Positions 59,696 to 64,000 of a stretch of 64,000 nt of DNA are shown here, in pieces. The notes beneath the pieces are model-generated. The model was not told where the DNA came from. It saw nothing but the letters and a program-made list of their open reading frames with translations, and searched no databases. Both the position numbers and the translations under genes were made by a program. Origin of the DNA: Pseudoscleropodium purum (lineage: Eukaryota; Streptophyta; Bryopsida; Hypnales; Brachytheciaceae); the NCBI GenBank assembly GCA_963969395.1, contig OZ017797.1, forward strand, positions 3,906,001-3,970,000, read 5' to 3'. The first letter of the stretch is position 1. Every line of letters begins with the position of its first letter.

Positions 59696-62095
59696 TAAAC
59701 CTAATGAAGGAAATTGTTCTTTTTTCAAAATCTCACGGTAGAGATGTTTAACCCGTAAAGTTCTTTTCACTAAAAACACTTCAAAACTGCCAATAGTAGT
59801 GCAAATATCAAGTCTTAGAAGAAAAATACTTTGGGGCATATGTAACCGTAGGATCTTGTAGTAAATTAGTTGGAAAAGATGTGGAAAAAATTTTAGACAA
59901 ATCCACCATTTGGATTGTAAGATATTAGATATTGAATGTTTCATTTAAAGGGGCTACTCAATTATGTCTATTAATGAACAATTGGTAGGCTAACAAACCT
60001 AACTTAGCATGTATTTTAATATTTGTTGCAATTGTTTTAGGAATATTATAACATAACACTATTATAATATTCTTATAAATGATATAATACTAAATCATTT
60101 CAAAATTAACAACATTTGAACACAATCTGTCAATCTTGTCTTTTATACTCCTTTAATGATATATATATATATATATATACATACATAAAATATATTAGAT
60201 AAATCAACATGAACAAATCAATGATTATACATTTCATAGATCTATTCTTCATCAATCAAGTAAGAGTGCATGTGCAAATATAGACAAAGATGGTTTCTCC
60301 ATTTGTTGCCAAAAAATAGATAAACAAATAGAGAAAGATATGAAGTGAATGTTACTTAGAGAATTGAAAAGAAAAAAATTGAAGTACTCAATTGCATTTT
60401 ATTAAATTGGAAAATTGCATGTAGATGACATGAATTAATCTTCATAGATGCTAAACTTATACGAGTTGCATTTCAACATTTATGATTTATGCAATTGATT
60501 GAATTGAAAGCTCTTGTAATTACATTTTCAAATTTTTGATTCAATCATTCAAATTTGCAAGAGTGATTTATGATAGATTTATAACTTTAAATGTAAAAGC
60601 ATTCAATGCCTTTATGCGTTTGTTCATCAATATATTAATTTTAGATAAATAATATATATATTTTTATAACATATGCATAAACCATTACATTAAAAAAAAC
60701 AAAAAACTAAGAGCCAAGCCAAATAGGCTGGTCAAATGAAGAGAACAAGATAATAAAAGCCCTACGAGACAGAAAACAAAGGAAAATAAAGAAAATATCA
60801 AAAGGATTCAAAGGAAGAAACAAGATGCATTCTTACAAGACCGTAGAATACATAATGATTTCAAAATCCAAACACAAATATATTTTCTATTTCAATGAGA
60901 GCCAAAAATGAATTACCTTGCTCTCAAAGATTGTATAATGTACACGTTATACAAAACGAACATATAACAGAAAGAGTAGAAGACATCGTTTATCATGATT
61001 GAAAACTGAAATGATTTTTTTTTTCTATGTAGAATATTTTATGAAATGCAACAATGTATTTAATTATCATAATAATTGGTAGAAATCTTTGTGCAATACA
61101 TAGAAACATTTCATTCATGTGGAATTTTTTCATTTGTTTAGGATTAAAATGGAAATATTATACTCTACAAAGTACAAACCAAAAACAATACCATATACCT
61201 AAGTTCAAAAGTTTGCAATTGTTTCGTGAATTCATTTTGAAAACTCAAACAAAGAAATATTTTATAATCAATATCTTGTTCATTTCAATCATTTCAAAAA
61301 TCGAATTCCGAATTCAATTCCTATTTATAATAGAAATTATATTTGTCAATTTTTTAGATCTTTAAACAATGAACCCTCTTTTTTAAAATTAATATTTAAA
61401 AACATCTGAAATAAGAATATTGGAATTACCCTTCAAAATAAATATAGCACATTTATAATGTATTCTACTCCACCAACTCAAGTAACGAATTTTTCTATGT
61501 TTTTAAGAAAATATATATAGCCATACATGATTTGAAAGTTAAAACATTGATTCTTTTTCTTTGTTTTCAAATCTAATCAAAATTTCGTTAAAAAATATGA
61601 AAGACTCAATGTTCATTTGAAGATCGTGATGCACTTTTAATGAGAAATCACAACCTTTCATTAAATATCATGAGGTTGAAATCCATTTAACTGTTATTCT
61701 AATTATGTATTGGAGCCTTTTTTTTAAATTTCATTTGCTTACAATGAAAATGGAATTGATTATTTTTGCAAAACATTTGATTTCCTAATGAACTTTAAAA
61801 AAATCCCCACCATCTTCAGATCTTCTTAAAACCTATTTAGAGGAATAATATCAATAAATAATTCAAACATATTCAACTTAACCACATTCCCCTCATTCGT
61901 AAAACAATTTAGGAGAGAAAAGAAAAGGTTTAGGGTAATTAGGGTATAAGGTTTAGGGTTTACATTTAAAAAAAAAAGAAAATGACAAACTAATTACATT
62001 GATCCTCATTTAGCAGTGATTATTAGGCTGTTTTATTTCTGAAATGTTACCGCTCTTTTTGAATAATAATGGCCTCATAGGATGCACCAATTGAC
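59696..62095. other. AT-rich intergenic sequence
   Basis: No gene recognised. Two TTTAGGG telomere-type words lie at about 61928-61962 (GGTTTAGGGTAATTAGGG and GGTTTAGGGTTT), and a (TA)n tract at 60160-60179. Confidence 0.4.
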
Positions 62096-62405
62096 AACTG
62101 GGCGGACGCCGTCGGCGGTCAGTGTTTAAGTGGGGCGGTTGGCGTGTCCAAAGCACGGACAACGTCGGAAGGCGGACAGTGCGGACAGTCCGGGCGGACG
62201 CGTCGGTCGGACGGGGCGGTCGGACGGGGCGGTCGGTCGGGGCGATTGGTCAAGGCGGTCGGATGGGGCGACGGGCGGACGGCGTGTCCGCTGCCGAAGC
62301 GGACGTCGTCGGTCCGCGTGGCGGACGCGAGGTTCGGGGCCGCTTCGAGCGGTCCGGGGCAGGTCCGGTGGCGGACGGCCTCTAGGTCCGGCAGCGGACG
62401 GCTAT
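62096..62405. repeat. GC island 4 (GGCGGACG words)
   Basis: Same heptamer as islands 1-3, mostly in GGCGGAC orientation, ending about 200 bp before the coding frame on the plus strand. No TIR or duplication found. Confidence 0.75.
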
Positions 62406-62620
62406 AAGGGTGGAGTGACTTTCATTTTTTCTCACTTCAATTCTCCTTCGGTGCCAAGTTGGATGTGCTACTATTGCTTTATGCGCTAGTTGCTCCTACG
62501 GGGTGGAGAGTTGGGGTCCTCTATCTTGTGTTACTGTATTGCGGTTGATGCCATCACTTTTGACTATCACGTGAGATTTTTTTATTCACTTCAATTGGTT
62601 ATTGAATCCAATTGACAATC

Positions 62621-64000
62621 ATGAACAGCGAAGGTGATCGAAATATGGATGGGGTGACTCCGGGTAGCGAAGCGAAGAAAAAAAGCAAAGTGAAGGGGGC
62701 TACGCATGACCTTCGGCTTGACATTTTAAATGACCCTACAATTAAAGCAGAGAGCGGGTGGGAAGATGAAGATGCGGAGTATTGGACATAAAAAATGTGT
62801 AGGACCTATATTAAAATGTACCACATTGACAAGTTGTGGCCTCAGGAGTTGCATAGGAGTCATACACGAGATTTTTGTTGTAAACCATGGACTTGCAACA
62901 ACAAACATTTTGTCCATCGATCTGAAGAGGTGTGGCGTGTTCTATTCGGAAACAAGTGCAGAAGTAAAGGCTATATTAATTATAGCGTGGCGTGTATGGT
63001 TTATGCGGAACTTATATTAGAGCGCAAGATCGATTGGAGCACGTTTCCGACGACAACAGCTTACCCACTTCTACTTGAAGCCAATCAAAAGGACATTCCC
63101 GACTTGTACAATTCAGAGGGAGAAACAGAAAAAGTATTAAAAAATACTATTGAGGTGAAAACGGATGGTATGGAGAAAGCCTCAAATGTTGAAGAATTAC
63201 GGTCTGTACAATCTCCAACAAAAGCAATCAATGAAAGCTCTTCGAAAAATGTGGGGAAAGATGTGGAGAAAGATGTAGAGGCGCAGGAGGGTGAAGTCTT
63301 TTCCACAGCTCCAACGCGTTTGACCTTTACACCAAATGTTGCGGCACAAACGCAAACGGAGTTTGTAAACAAAGGCAAAGTTTGCACGGAACGCGGGGAA
63401 ACTTCAAAAAGTAAAGTAGACGAAGTCTTGGCGGAGAAAGTGGCAAAGGCTAATGCTACAATTGATAGTCTGATAGCCAACAATTGTTTTGATAGTTTGG
63501 TCTACAAATCTCCGCCTGTGCATCAAGGCGTTGAATCTAGTCCAGCGTTAAGTTTAGAAGACAAAGTACATACGCCTCGTGGACAAGGCGTGGCGATTGA
63601 TAATATATCCTCATTATGGAGTTCCAAGCGTAAAAGGCGGGCGGAGGAGTTTCCGTTTACAACGGCATTGCCAAGTCCTCTACATCGAACCTTGCAAGAC
63701 ATGTCTAATCCAAAACAATTGGAAAATCTTTTGAAGCTCTCGGTTCAGTTTGTTAACCTTCATGAAGAAATAGGCGGATCGTCTAACCCCGATGATGGTG
63801 CTACTACTGTTCCAATGAGTCTACTTGCAGATCCAAAGAATGTTGGACATATACTTGATACAGCTTTCAAGATGACGATGTCAACTGAATTTTTAGCACA
63901 AGTTGCTCCGACTTTTATGAATTTGGCCAAGGAGTTTTCTTTAATAGTACCAGAGATGTTGAAAGGTGCTATAGCATTTCAGAATCTCACGAAGACTTTC
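62621..64000 (+). pseudogene. Cys-rich-module gene, one in-frame stop, runs off the window
   Basis: One reading frame stays open from ATG 62621 to the window end except for a TAA at 62789-62791. After it, an ATG at 62795 gives 402 open codons. Residues before the stop are Lys-rich (EAKKKSKVKG) then acidic (GWEDEDAEYW). After it come KMCRTYIKM, HIDKLW, TCNNKHF, RVLF, NYSVACMVYAEL and DW, aligned with the minus-strand gene at 58780-59058. The rest is a long, mostly disordered region with a basic cluster KRKRR (nuclear signal candidate, codons near 63631) and helical segments (LENLLKLSVQFVNLHEE; FLAQVAPTFMNLAKEF). No known family recognised. The TAA may be a lesion or the true start may be 62795. 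The 3' end lies outside the window. Confidence 0.6.

Noticed and set aside
62621..62791. Reassigned genetic code (TAA as a sense codon)
   Set aside because: The AP2, kinase-like and plastid genes end normally in standard stops, and the single TAA sits where the paralogue has Cys.

Overview
The window looks like nuclear DNA of a land plant, most likely a seed-free one (moss, liverwort, lycophyte or fern). The grounds are a spliced AP2/ERF gene of DREB type with a C-terminal LWSY, GT-AG introns, and short plant-type DNA transposons with TIRs and target duplications. The clade is inferred mainly from the style of the AP2 and kinase-like proteins. No bacterial, organellar, rRNA or tRNA features were seen.

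Layout. (1) 1-17.64 kb and 34.9-53.47 kb are one degenerate, AT-rich tandem array of roughly 5-kb units, all in the same orientation. Eight units can be followed by shared landmarks. The array holds no convincing gene, but it is loaded with small DNA transposons. In many cases another unit supplies the empty site, so the insertions can be read directly: TTAA-target elements, PIF/Harbinger (Tourist-like), Stowaway/mariner, hAT, CACTA, and unclassified TIR elements. The units fall into an A type (1, 3, 6, 7, 8) and a B type (2, 4, 5). (2) 17.64-34.9 kb is a higher-GC gene island lying inside one array unit. It carries a DREB-like AP2/ERF gene on + (three coding exons, 26027-28601) with a long upstream leader or promoter, and a convergent seven-exon gene on - (34395-31472) for a plastid-targeted protein of unknown function. 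(3) 53.5-64 kb is outside the array. Three lineage-style coding blocks sit between GC-rich islands built from the heptamer GGCGGAC: an intronless protein-kinase-like gene (-), a gene with a Cys-rich module and a Ser/Tyr/Gly-rich tail (-), and an open frame running off the right edge (+).

The last two blocks share an unnamed module of about 90 residues (CxxC, then CxxxH, then NYxV...MV[WY]A...DW), visible only when both are read through one in-frame stop. Together with the kinase-like gene and the repeated GC islands, this is the best candidate for something undescribed. The AP2 and plastid genes look like ordinary host genes. The array is a record of transposon insertion followed by tandem duplication.
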